This document shows, in pieces, positions 22,839-31,415 of a DNA stretch of 38,386 nucleotides. The stretch spans positions 1-38,386 of the forward strand of contig CAZIOR010000004.1 of assembly GCA_964540925.1 (NCBI GenBank), given 5' to 3'. Position 1 is the stretch's first letter. Each line of letters starts with the position of its first letter. The position numbers were made by a program, and so were the translations under genes. The notes beneath the pieces are model-generated. The model did not search any database. It worked only from the letters and a program-made list of their open reading frames with translations, and was not told the origin of the DNA. Origin of the DNA: CAZFRF01 sp964540925 (lineage in GTDB: Bacteria; Patescibacteriota; Microgenomatia; Levybacterales; UBA12049).

Positions 22839-24956
22839 TTATTCACTGCTTTGGTTTAAATTAGCAATAAATTCCTCTGCATTTGTAACTAAAACGTCTC
22901 TAGGCTTACTACCTTCAGCCCTACCAACTGCACCAACTGCTTCTAGCTGATCTAAGATTCTTGCTGCTCTTGAATAACCAATTGATAGCCTTCTTTGTAA
23001 AAGAGATGCTGATGCCTTATCATGCTGGCAAATTATTCTTATTGACTCGTCAAACAATGCATCTTTTCCATCTCCACCTGTGCTAGCCATTCCCTTCTTA
23101 GCCGAGACTAAGGGTTGTGACAAGACTTCTTCGGTATACTGAACAGGTGGATTTTCTTTCTTTAGAAAATCAACCAAGTTTCTTACTTCTTTTTCAGAAA
23201 CAAAAGCACCCTGGATCCTAGCAGCCTTAGCCTGATCTGGAGGAATATACAACATATCTCCTCTTCCAAGTAGCTTTTCAGCTCCTGGAGTATCTAAGAT
23301 AACACGGGAATCAATCATTGAAGAAACGTTGAAAGCAATTCTAGCTGGAATATTAGCTTTAATAAGACCAGTAATAACATCAACAGATGGCCTTTGAGTA
23401 GCAACAACTAAATGAATTCCAGTTGCTCTTGCCATTTGAGCTAGCCTAGCAATCGCATCTTCAACCTCAACTGGAGCATAAGCCATTAAATCTGCTAACT
23501 CATCAATAAATAAAACAATATAAGGAAGGGTTTGAAAACCAGCCAGTTCATTATATGAATCAATATTTCTAACACCATGCTCTGCAAAAGTTTTATATCT
23601 TCTATCCATTTCTCCCATTGCCCACTTAAGAGAAGCCAAAATCTTATCAACCTCAACGATAACTGGGGTCATTAAATGAGGGATTCCATTATAGCTAGTT
23701 AACTCAACTCTTTTTGGATCAATCATAATAAGCCTTACCTCATCAGGTGTTGCTCTAAACAAAAGCGAAGATATAAAGCTATTCATCATGACAGATTTTC
23801 CTGATCCAGTAGTACCCGCAATCAATACATGAGGCATTTTTCCAATATCAGCAACTAATGGATTACCAGAAACATCTAATCCCATTGAAACAGCTAACTT
23901 TGATTTATTCTTACGCATTGGTTCAGATGAAAGCATGGTTCTCAATGTAACAACCTCAAGAGATTTATTAGGAATTTCTATACCAACTAAGTTTCTACCT
24001 GGAATTGGAGCTTCAATTCTGATCTGACCAGTTGGAGCTTCTGTATTTAAGGCAATATCGTTTGCTAAATTAGTAATCTTGGAAACCTTAGTACCAAGTG
24101 GAACTTGTAATGCATATTGAGTAACAGCAGGCCCTAAGTTAACTTCAACAACCTTTGCTCCAATTCTAAAGCTAGCCAATGTTTCTTCAATTTTTGCAGC
24201 AATCTTCTTAACATCTCCTCTATCAGCTTTTTGTGATGAATCAGCTGACAAAAGATCAAGTGGGGGTAATTTCCAAACACCAGGTTTTCCAGGATTATTA
24301 ACAACTAATTTATCTGAGATTAAAGTTTCTTCTTTCTTAATTGGAGTATTTGAATTAATCTTAATGTCCTTGGATAAATCTTTATCCATACCTTTGATTA
24401 CCATTTGGCTATCCCCTAATTTATTAATTGGTTTTTTCTGGAAAAATCCCAATACACTAGAAGGAAAAAGTTTAGGTAGAAAATTCAATATTGCTCCAAA
24501 AATTTCTGCTAATTCATCCATAGACGTATCAAATAAAACAATCAGGCCAATAAATACTCCCACTAAATAAACCGCAAAAGCACCGAAATTACCTAACACT
24601 TCTGCAATTAATTGATTTAAATATTCACCAATTCCACCTGCTTTGCCAATACCGAGTAAAGACAAATATAAAATAAAAAAACCAATTGAAACATTTGGTT
24701 GAGAGATAAACATTTTAAGTCTTAAAAAGAAAAAACCTAAGATGATTAAGAAGATCGGAAGTAGAAATGCCAAAACTCCAAAATAGGCTCGCATATAATC
24801 ATTGATTACAACAAGTGAGGGTCCAGATTTTGTAAACGAGAAGCCAAGCAATACTCCAGTTAAAACTACACCAAATGCAAAAATAGAATAAACAGTATTT
24901 TTCTTAAGCTTAACTTTAAACTTGCTTTTATGGTAATGTCTTCTACTCTTTGCCAT
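22839..24956 (-). CDS. ftsK: DNA translocase FtsK/SpoIIIE
   Basis: 705 aa. Basic N-terminus, about four membrane helices within residues 20-155, a short linker (unlike the very long E. coli one), then the alpha/beta RecA-like motor with Walker A GTTGSGKS and Walker B YIVLFIDELADLMA. The C-terminal winged-helix gamma domain (SLLQRRLSIGYSRAARILDQLE) that reads polar DNA motifs is present. It pumps chromosomal DNA through the division septum. Starts from a promoter with TATAAT 7 nt before the ATG and is followed by the rodZ-like gene. Confidence 0.97.
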   Translation of the reverse strand: MAKSRRHYHKSKFKVKLKKNTVYSIFAFGVVLTGVLLGFSFTKSGPSLVVINDYMRAYFGVLAFLLPIFLIILGFFFLRLKMFISQPNVSIGFFILYLSLLGIGKAGGIGEYLNQLIAEVLGNFGAFAVYLVGVFIGLIVLFDTSMDELAEIFGAILNFLPKLFPSSVLGFFQKKPINKLGDSQMVIKGMDKDLSKDIKINSNTPIKKEETLISDKLVVNNPGKPGVWKLPPLDLLSADSSQKADRGDVKKIAAKIEETLASFRIGAKVVEVNLGPAVTQYALQVPLGTKVSKITNLANDIALNTEAPTGQIRIEAPIPGRNLVGIEIPNKSLEVVTLRTMLSSEPMRKNKSKLAVSMGLDVSGNPLVADIGKMPHVLIAGTTGSGKSVMMNSFISSLLFRATPDEVRLIMIDPKRVELTSYNGIPHLMTPVIVEVDKILASLKWAMGEMDRRYKTFAEHGVRNIDSYNELAGFQTLPYIVLFIDELADLMAYAPVEVEDAIARLAQMARATGIHLVVATQRPSVDVITGLIKANIPARIAFNVSSMIDSRVILDTPGAEKLLGRGDMLYIPPDQAKAARIQGAFVSEKEVRNLVDFLKKENPPVQYTEEVLSQPLVSAKKGMASTGGDGKDALFDESIRIICQHDKASASLLQRRLSIGYSRAARILDQLEAVGAVGRAEGSKPRDVLVTNAEEFIANLNQSSE

Positions 24957-24963
24957 ACAAACT

Positions 24964-24992
24964 ATTATAGATATTTTAGAGGCTAACTACAA
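24964..24992 (-). promoter_or_regulatory. Leaderless promoter of ftsK
   Basis: TTGTAG (24992-24987), 17-nt spacer, TATAAT (24969-24964), 7 nt, ATG at 24956. Predicted start is within one base of the ATG. Confidence 0.75.
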
Positions 24993-24998
24993 GTCAAA

Positions 24999-26654
24999 TC
25001 AAACTTCAATTACGATTGGTAAAACAAGAGGATGCTTACGTAAGTTTTTATAAATATATTTTTCTGAAATTTGTCCGATTGCTTTTCTAAAATGAATCCA
25101 ATTTGTAATAGGCTGACCTTTTCCGCTCAGAGATCTTGTTAACTCTTTAACCAAAGAAACACTAAGATCACTTGCCTCTGCTGGAGTGAGACCTCTAACG
25201 ACAATATTTGGCTTTTCAGCAAGTCGACCGCTTTGTCCATCTACCTCAGCAATAACTACTACTATTCCTTCTTTAGCAATTTTTTGCCTATCCATTAAAA
25301 CAAAATTCTCAACTTCTTCTCCTGAAATTTGATCTACATAAACATTTTTAAGTTGTAATTTTTTACCAAAAAAACTTCGCTCCTTAGTGAATACTACTTC
25401 TTGTCCATTATCAGCAAGCAATATATTCTCATCTTTAAAACCTTGTCTTCTAGCAAGAGATCTGTAGGCTACCATATGTCTATAATTTCCCCCAATTGGC
25501 ATAACATTTTTTGGCTTAGTTAGACTCATCATCAGCATTAAATCTTCAGAATATCCGTGTCCTGAAACATGAAAATCAGAAGAAATAGATGAATATAAAA
25601 CTCTTGCTCCTTTTTTAGAAATTAAATCTAAAAGCGAATTAATAGAAATTTCATTTCCTGGAATAGGATCTGATGAAAAAATAATTGTGTCTTGTGGGCT
25701 TAATCTTATTTCTCTAAATTCTCCAGTAACAATTCTTGTTAAGGCAGAATTTTCTTGTCCTTGGCTTCCGGCAACGACTAATACTAAATCTCTATCTTTA
25801 ACATTTCGTAAATTATCGACAGTTACTTCCATTCCTTTTGGAACACTTAAATAACCCATTCTTTGAGCAATATCTTTAGCCTTAATTACAGATCTACCAA
25901 TAAAGCAGATTTTTTTATTAAACTTTTGAGCGCATCTAATTACTTGATTAAGCCTGGAAATGTTTGAAGAATAAGTAGTAACTATAAACTTTCCTGGAGT
26001 TTTTTCCATTTCTTCTTCAAAAGCTTTGGTAATTTTTTGCTCAGTTGGAGTTTTGCCAGGTTTTTCTGAGCCTAAGCTATCTGATAATAAACAAAGGATT
26101 CCTTGATTGGCAAATTGAGCGATCTTATGAAACTCAGTTTTTTTATTATCATACGGTGTTAAATCAAATTTAAAATCAGAACCATGATAAAAATTTCCAA
26201 CTGGAGTTTTTATAAAAATATTTGATGTATCAGGAACGCTATGAGTAATTCTTACAAAAGATATTGTAAAACTTCCTAGTTTTAATTCTCCTCCATCAAA
26301 TTCAACCTTTTGAACTCTTCTGTTAACGCCATATTCTTTTAATTTTTCATTAGAAAATTCTGCAGTTAATGGAGTTGCATAAACTGGAAAATCAGGAAGC
26401 TCTGGCAAGATATATGGAAGAGCTCCTAAATGATCTTCATGTCCATGGGTTATCGCCATACCAACAATTTTTTTATTTGTTGTTTTTAAATATGAGATAT
26501 CTGGAAGCGTTAAATCTACTCCAACCATCGCCTCATTTGCGAATCCTAATCCACAGTCAATAATGAGTATTTCATTTTTATACTCATATACATACATATT
26601 TCGGGTTACATCCGAAACTCCCCCAAGAGGAATTATTGAAACTTTTTCATCCAT
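24999..26654 (-). CDS. rnj: Ribonuclease J
   Basis: 551 aa, metallo-beta-lactamase/beta-CASP ribonuclease. The metal site includes HGHEDH (residues 70-75), the histidine of THSVPDT, and the aspartate of GSDFKFD; the beta-CASP part has HVSGHGYSED. The loop that often reads HGE(Y/F)R is GGNYR here. The C-terminal RNase J domain is complete. It performs 5' exonuclease and endonuclease mRNA decay and rRNA processing. It begins one base after the stop of the Lon-type ATPase gene, so the two are almost certainly translated together; pnp lies just upstream of that pair. Confidence 0.95.
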   Translation of the reverse strand: MDEKVSIIPLGGVSDVTRNMYVYEYKNEILIIDCGLGFANEAMVGVDLTLPDISYLKTTNKKIVGMAITHGHEDHLGALPYILPELPDFPVYATPLTAEFSNEKLKEYGVNRRVQKVEFDGGELKLGSFTISFVRITHSVPDTSNIFIKTPVGNFYHGSDFKFDLTPYDNKKTEFHKIAQFANQGILCLLSDSLGSEKPGKTPTEQKITKAFEEEMEKTPGKFIVTTYSSNISRLNQVIRCAQKFNKKICFIGRSVIKAKDIAQRMGYLSVPKGMEVTVDNLRNVKDRDLVLVVAGSQGQENSALTRIVTGEFREIRLSPQDTIIFSSDPIPGNEISINSLLDLISKKGARVLYSSISSDFHVSGHGYSEDLMLMMSLTKPKNVMPIGGNYRHMVAYRSLARRQGFKDENILLADNGQEVVFTKERSFFGKKLQLKNVYVDQISGEEVENFVLMDRQKIAKEGIVVVIAEVDGQSGRLAEKPNIVVRGLTPAEASDLSVSLVKELTRSLSGKGQPITNWIHFRKAIGQISEKYIYKNLRKHPLVLPIVIEV

Positions 26655-26655
26655 A

Positions 26656-27714
26656 TTAAATACCTATAAATTGCTTAACATTAGTTGTATCAATTTTTAC
26701 CTGTGCATTACTTGCTACTTTTCCCTGAACTATAAGTAAAGCAATTTTTCTAACAATACCTTGTAGGGTATGCTCTAAGCTTCTTATACCACTATCATAT
26801 CCTAAGGGTCTAATAATCTGTGGCCATAAAGCCTCATCGATTATGACTTGATTATCAACTAAACCATTCTGTTTAATAATTTTAGCTAATAGATAATCTT
26901 TTCCTATTATAACTTTTTCAGCATCGCTATAAGAAGGCATTTGTAAAATTTCCATCCTATCTAAAACTGCTGTAGAAATATTAGTAGTATTATTTGCAGT
27001 TGCTATAAATAAAACATTAGATAAATCAAAAGGATAATCAACATAATGATCAGTAAAGGTTTTGTTTTGCTCACTATCTAAAAGCTCAACTAAAACTCCC
27101 ATTATATCGGATCTTGCTTCATTTGAAACTCTATCTAATTCATCAAGTAAAATAACTGGATTTTTACTTTGAGCATGAACAAGTTTTTTAATAATGAGTC
27201 CTGGTTCTGCATCTGCAAAACTTCTTGATTGTCCTCTTAAAGCAAGAGAATCTCCCATTCCTCCCAAAGGTATTCTTTCAAATCTCCTACCTAATGACTG
27301 GGCAATTGAAGAAGCTAGGGTTGTTTTTCCTGTTCCCACAAGGCCTACTAAAAAGAGTATTGGCGCTCTAACAACTTCTCCTTTTTGTTTACTTAAAATA
27401 ATTGCTGATAAATATTCCAAAATTGAATTTTTAACTGTATCTAAACCATAATGGTTTTTATCTAAAATTTGCTTAGCGCTATTTATATCCAGCAGATCTT
27501 TTGTTTCTAAATTAAAAGGAAGCGATGATATCCATTTGATGTAATTTGCAATATTTTCAAAATTAACAAAACTTCCATTTCCGCTTTTCAAAGAAGAATC
27601 TAAAATAGCTAACATTGAGTTTATTTTTTCTAATAAATCAGAAGGCAAATTTGCAGCCTGTACTTTTTCTTGCAATTTTTGCAATTGAATATTAACGCTC
27701 TGAGCAGAGTCCAT
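26656..27714 (-). CDS. Stand-alone Lon-type AAA+ ATPase without protease domain
   Basis: 352 aa. It matches the central part of Lon: the pre-AAA helix region (WISSLPFNLETKDLL, AKQILDKNHYGLDTVK), Walker A GLVGTGKT (124-131), the RIPLGGMGD...LRGQSRSF segment, Walker B ILLDELD (188-194), sensor 1 in ATANN, an arginine finger in LDRME (R253) and a sensor 2 helix (SGIRSLEHTLQGIVRK). The LON N-domain is missing, and the protein ends where the Ser-Lys protease would begin. The ATPase looks intact, so it is not simple decay. With rnj one base downstream, a remodelling role in RNA decay is inferred, not shown. Confidence 0.85.
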   Translation of the reverse strand: MDSAQSVNIQLQKLQEKVQAANLPSDLLEKINSMLAILDSSLKSGNGSFVNFENIANYIKWISSLPFNLETKDLLDINSAKQILDKNHYGLDTVKNSILEYLSAIILSKQKGEVVRAPILFLVGLVGTGKTTLASSIAQSLGRRFERIPLGGMGDSLALRGQSRSFADAEPGLIIKKLVHAQSKNPVILLDELDRVSNEARSDIMGVLVELLDSEQNKTFTDHYVDYPFDLSNVLFIATANNTTNISTAVLDRMEILQMPSYSDAEKVIIGKDYLLAKIIKQNGLVDNQVIIDEALWPQIIRPLGYDSGIRSLEHTLQGIVRKIALLIVQGKVASNAQVKIDTTNVKQFIGI

Positions 27715-27720
27715 ATATTA

Positions 27721-27729
27721 ATAATAGCA
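27721..27729 (-). promoter_or_regulatory. Leaderless extended -10 promoter of the Lon-ATPase/rnj pair
   Basis: TGCTATTAT (27729-27721), TAATAT, ATG at 27714. The -10 matches 5 of 6 and has a TGn extension; no good -35 is seen. It lies in the 45 bp between pnp and this gene. Confidence 0.65.
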
Positions 27730-27759
27730 GATACTTTAAATCGAAGTACTAAAATTTAT

Positions 27760-30099
27760 TTAGTAAGTAGGTTTTTTACCGAATCTGTTTTTATTTCCCC
27801 ATTCTCCTCTTCTTTCTCTTCTAAATTGCTGAGAAAGTGGATGATCAGAACCTGATCTATTGTCATTATCTCTTCTATTAAAATCTCTTTGTCCGCCTCT
27901 TGGAGAGAATCCTCTTGATCCACCGCTGTATGGTCTTTTTTCAAATGTTCTCTCAGGTCTTGGTCTTTCTGCTCTTTCTTTTTCTTTTGCCTCAGCATCT
28001 TCACCAAAAAGCATAGAAAGATTAATTCTTCCTTGATCATCAATCTCTACAACTCTTACTTTAACTTTTTGACCAATTTCAACTACTTCTGATGGATTAT
28101 TTACATATTCAGTAGACATTTTTGAAACATGAACCATACCTTCTTTTCCAGGTAGGAATTCAACAAATGCCCCGAATGGTAAGATTCTTTTTACTTCACC
28201 TTCAAATATTTCTCCAACTTCAACTTGTCTTACTAAACCTTTAACCCAATCCAAAGCTTTTGCGACTGCATCTTGATCTACACCAGAAACTGTAACTGAT
28301 CCATCATCTTCAACGTCAACTTGCGCGCCAGTTTGAGCAATAATATTTTTTATTACTTTTCCACCAGGACCAATAAGTTCTCCAATTTTCTCGACTGGGA
28401 TTTTTACCATTTCAATCTTTGGAGCATAAACTGATAATGTTGATTTTGGTGTAGGAAGAGTTGCTAACATTTTTTCTAAAATAGTTAATCTAGCTTTTTT
28501 AGCAGCTGCGAAAATATCTTTAATTTGAGCAACTGTAAGACCAGGAATTTTTACATCTAATTGAATTGCTGTAACACCCGAATCTGTACCAGCTACTTTA
28601 AAATCCATGTCTCCAGAAAAATCTTCTAAACCAATAATATCTGTTAATAATTGGTATTTATCTTCATTTGACATCATTCCAATAGAAATACCAGCAACTG
28701 GTTTTTTAATTGGAACTCCAGCATCCATTAATGCGAGAGTTGATCCACAAGTAGATGCCATTGAGCTAGATCCATTTTGAGATAAAACTTCGGAAACAAC
28801 TCTAATTGTGTATGGAAAATCTGCTTGAGATGGGATAACTGAAGCAAGTGCTCTTTCAGCAAGCGCTCCATGTCCAATTTCTCTTCTAGATGGCGTTCCA
28901 ACTCTACCAGTTTGTCCAAATGAATATGGAAGTCCACTATAATGATGAATATATTTCTTTGATTCTTCACCTTCTGCAGATTCAATTAACAGTTCCATCC
29001 TAGGTGAACCTAATGTTACAACTGATAATGCTTGAGTTATACCTCTTTGGAAAAGTGCGCTACCATGAGTTCTTGGTAAAATTCCTACTTCTGTAAAAAT
29101 AGGTCTAATTTCATCAAAGGCTCTACCATCAGCTCTTTTTTGCTTATCTAAAACATTAGTTCTGATAGTTTTGAACATTACATATTCAACAGCTTTGGCA
29201 ATAATTTTCTTATCAAGTGTGGTTTCTGGATCCTTAACTTTTGCATCTTCCAAAATTTTATCGATCAAAACTCCCATTTCATTTCCACCGGCTTCAGTAC
29301 TTACTCTAGAGTCAATTAAAGCCTGGATATCTTCTTTGTAGGTTTTTTCAATTAAGGTTTTTGCTTCATTTAAATCTCCTTCTTCAGGAACTTCTAATTT
29401 CTTCTGACCAGCTTTAGCAACTAACTCTTCAATTCCAGCAATAATTTTTGCTGTTTCTTCATGAGCTTTTTGAATTGCTTCAACTAGTGTATCTTCGCCG
29501 ATTTGATTTGCTCCAGCCTCAATCATGACTGTTTTGTCTTTAGATTGAGAAACAACTAAATCTAATTCTGAATATTCTTGAGCTAAGCCAGGATTAATAA
29601 TGCAAGCGGAATTTTCATTACCTTCTTCTTTTACGCAACCAACTCTTACTGCTCCAATTGGACCATTCCAAGGAATTCTAGAAATTGCAATTGCAGCTGA
29701 AACAGCATTTAGTGCAACTATATCTGCTTCGTTTTCACCATCAACTGATAAAACTGTAGCGATTACTTGAACTTCATGCTTGAATGCTTTTGGAAAAAGA
29801 GGTCTAATTGATCTATCAATAAGTCTTCCTGCTAATACTGCTTCATCGGATGGTCTACCTTCTCTTTTAACCCATCTGGATCCTTTGATTTTTCCACCAG
29901 CATAAAGCCTTTCAACGTATTCAACGGAAAGTGGAAAATAATCTAAATCAGTTGGTCCGCCTTCAACAACAGTAACTAAAACGACTGTGTCACCTAAACG
30001 TGCTAAAACTGAAGAAGTGGCTTGCATGGCAAGTTCTCCTGTGGTTAAAGTCAACTTTTTACCTGCTAAATCTAATTCTACCGAGGTCTTTTTATTCAT
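27760..30099 (-). CDS. pnp: Polyribonucleotide nucleotidyltransferase (PNPase)
   Basis: 779 aa. Two RNase PH domains (the second with FSGDMDFKVAG and its catalytic aspartates), a helical linker, a KH domain (GELIGPGGKVIKNII) and an S1 domain (GEVKRILPFGAFVEFLPGKEGMVHVSKM). The C-terminus adds an Arg/Gly-rich tail of about 70 residues (PYSGGSRGFSPRGGQRDFNRR) suited to RNA binding. It degrades RNA 3' to 5' with phosphate. It follows rpsO by 15 bp, the classical rpsO-pnp pair. Only a weak ribosome-binding site (AAGAAAG) is visible. Confidence 0.98.
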   Translation of the reverse strand: MNKKTSVELDLAGKKLTLTTGELAMQATSSVLARLGDTVVLVTVVEGGPTDLDYFPLSVEYVERLYAGGKIKGSRWVKREGRPSDEAVLAGRLIDRSIRPLFPKAFKHEVQVIATVLSVDGENEADIVALNAVSAAIAISRIPWNGPIGAVRVGCVKEEGNENSACIINPGLAQEYSELDLVVSQSKDKTVMIEAGANQIGEDTLVEAIQKAHEETAKIIAGIEELVAKAGQKKLEVPEEGDLNEAKTLIEKTYKEDIQALIDSRVSTEAGGNEMGVLIDKILEDAKVKDPETTLDKKIIAKAVEYVMFKTIRTNVLDKQKRADGRAFDEIRPIFTEVGILPRTHGSALFQRGITQALSVVTLGSPRMELLIESAEGEESKKYIHHYSGLPYSFGQTGRVGTPSRREIGHGALAERALASVIPSQADFPYTIRVVSEVLSQNGSSSMASTCGSTLALMDAGVPIKKPVAGISIGMMSNEDKYQLLTDIIGLEDFSGDMDFKVAGTDSGVTAIQLDVKIPGLTVAQIKDIFAAAKKARLTILEKMLATLPTPKSTLSVYAPKIEMVKIPVEKIGELIGPGGKVIKNIIAQTGAQVDVEDDGSVTVSGVDQDAVAKALDWVKGLVRQVEVGEIFEGEVKRILPFGAFVEFLPGKEGMVHVSKMSTEYVNNPSEVVEIGQKVKVRVVEIDDQGRINLSMLFGEDAEAKEKERAERPRPERTFEKRPYSGGSRGFSPRGGQRDFNRRDNDNRSGSDHPLSQQFRRERRGEWGNKNRFGKKPTY

Positions 30100-30114
30100 T
30101 TAATAATTTCTTTC

Positions 30115-30384
30115 TTAATCTTTAAGTCCTACTCTTTTTACAATTTCAGTAGATCTTTTTTTGTCTACTTTTTCTAAGAAGTTAATAAGTCTTCTTCTTT
30201 TTGCGATCATGGACAAAAGTCCACGTCTTGAATGATTATCATGCATATGACCTTTCAAATGCTCTGTTAATCTTTCAATTCTATGTGTTAAAAGCGCAAC
30301 CTGAACTTCGGGACTTCCGGTATCGCCCTTAACTGTTTGAAACTCTTTAATTATATCTTGTTTTACTGAAGTACTGAGTGGCAT
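30115..30384 (-). CDS. rpsO: 30S ribosomal protein S15
   Basis: 89 aa, full length. The family core TGSPEVQVALLTHRIERLTEHL and the basic SRRGLLSMIAKRRRLINFL helix bind the 16S rRNA three-way junction. It is the first gene of rpsO-pnp. Unlike most unit starts in this window it has a leader of about 22 nt after a strong TGATATAAT promoter, leaving room for S15 autogenous control, which is known in other bacteria; no specific structure is claimed here. Confidence 0.98.
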   Translation of the reverse strand: MPLSTSVKQDIIKEFQTVKGDTGSPEVQVALLTHRIERLTEHLKGHMHDNHSRRGLLSMIAKRRRLINFLEKVDKKRSTEIVKRVGLKD

Positions 30385-30413
30385 AAATAAATTCTCAATC
30401 CTTAATCCTATAT

Positions 30414-30442
30414 ATTATATCAGTTTTGCTTTTTAAATACAA
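30414..30442 (-). promoter_or_regulatory. Promoter of rpsO-pnp with a short leader
   Basis: TTGTAT (30442-30437), 17-nt spacer ending TGA, TATAAT (30419-30414). The start near 30407 gives a leader of about 22 nt to the ATG at 30384. It lies between the stop of the DHH-like gene (30457) and rpsO. Confidence 0.8.
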
Positions 30443-30456
30443 TGGTTCTAAATTAA

Positions 30457-31410
30457 TTAGAAATTTGTGGAACCCTTGTAGATTTTTGGCTCTAACCAAT
30501 CCTCTGGAGGATTAGTTGGTTGAACTGTTTGTGGTGCTCCTTCTTTTCTCTCGACTGTATCAATTGGCTTTTCTTCAACTAATGTTTGCTCTGTTTGGCT
30601 TCTAACTAATTCTTCTTGTTGTTTAATGAAATTATCAACTGGTCTTTGAGCCTGAACTCTTGGTGCTGGCGCAAAGGAAGAATTTGGTCTAATTGCACCT
30701 GATCTCATTAAAATTCCTGCCATTTCAAATGCTAAAGAGCTTGCGATTTCTGATTGAAAATTATCTGTTGCACTAGCAATTCCATTCATTAAATTTTGAG
30801 CTACATCTACATCTAATTTTAGATTTAATCCTAAAATTAAATTTGCCATTGCTTCAGAAATAGAAGAGAATCTCGGAGAAACCATCAAGATGTCTCCAAA
30901 ACCTTGATTATCAGGTTTATTATCAATATTTATAACTACAGTATCTTTAAGCTGTGCTGGATTATATAAATTTCCTAAATCAGAAATTCTAGCAGCTCCT
31001 ACTACAAATAAAAGTTCTGGACCAGCTCCACCTCTTGTAAACCTAACATCCTGTTCTTGGAAATTTAAACCTAATTCTCCAGCTTTTACAACAATATTTA
31101 AGAAATTATCGTCTCTTGTGTAGGAAACTTTTTCAATTTCTCCTTCTTTGTAAGGAAAGGAAACAACTAAATCTCCACCTTCACCACCAAGACTTGTAGT
31201 AACTTTATCAATTCCTACTAAGCTTGAGACTTCAACTAAAGGTGCGTTTGGAGTAGCGATTGTGAGGTTTTTACCTAAATTAGCCATAGAAAGATATAAA
31301 CCTAAAGCTGCGCCCATCTCATCAATTGATGGATTTACAGGCACAACAATTGCTATATTTTTATATTTACCTAAGGCTTCTTGAATTTTGGAAAATGTTA
31401 AATTATCCAT
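30457..31410 (-). CDS. Degenerate DHH-family (NrnA-like) protein
   Basis: 317 aa. The fold pattern follows DHH phosphoesterases such as NrnA, but the catalytic motifs are changed. Motif I, normally HxNPDGD, reads VPVNPSIDEMGAALGL (the His and first Asp are lost). The DHH motif reads NIDNKPDNQGFGDI (D163-N164-K165 instead of D-H-H), and the VxDTAD-like segment reads VVGAARISD. It is probably not a nuclease. A disordered Pro/Glu-rich C-terminal tail of about 75 residues follows. It sits 5 bp after infB, where rbfA/nrnA/truB usually lie. A structural or RNA-binding role is inferred. Confidence 0.7.
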   Translation of the reverse strand: MDNLTFSKIQEALGKYKNIAIVVPVNPSIDEMGAALGLYLSMANLGKNLTIATPNAPLVEVSSLVGIDKVTTSLGGEGGDLVVSFPYKEGEIEKVSYTRDDNFLNIVVKAGELGLNFQEQDVRFTRGGAGPELLFVVGAARISDLGNLYNPAQLKDTVVINIDNKPDNQGFGDILMVSPRFSSISEAMANLILGLNLKLDVDVAQNLMNGIASATDNFQSEIASSLAFEMAGILMRSGAIRPNSSFAPAPRVQAQRPVDNFIKQQEELVRSQTEQTLVEEKPIDTVERKEGAPQTVQPTNPPEDWLEPKIYKGSTNF

Positions 31411-31415
31411 ATTAA

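Noticed and set aside
26656..27714. Lon protease pseudogene
   Set aside because: All ATPase motifs are intact, the gene has its own promoter, and rnj follows by one base with no leftover protease coding sequence; it looks like a deliberate AAA-only protein.
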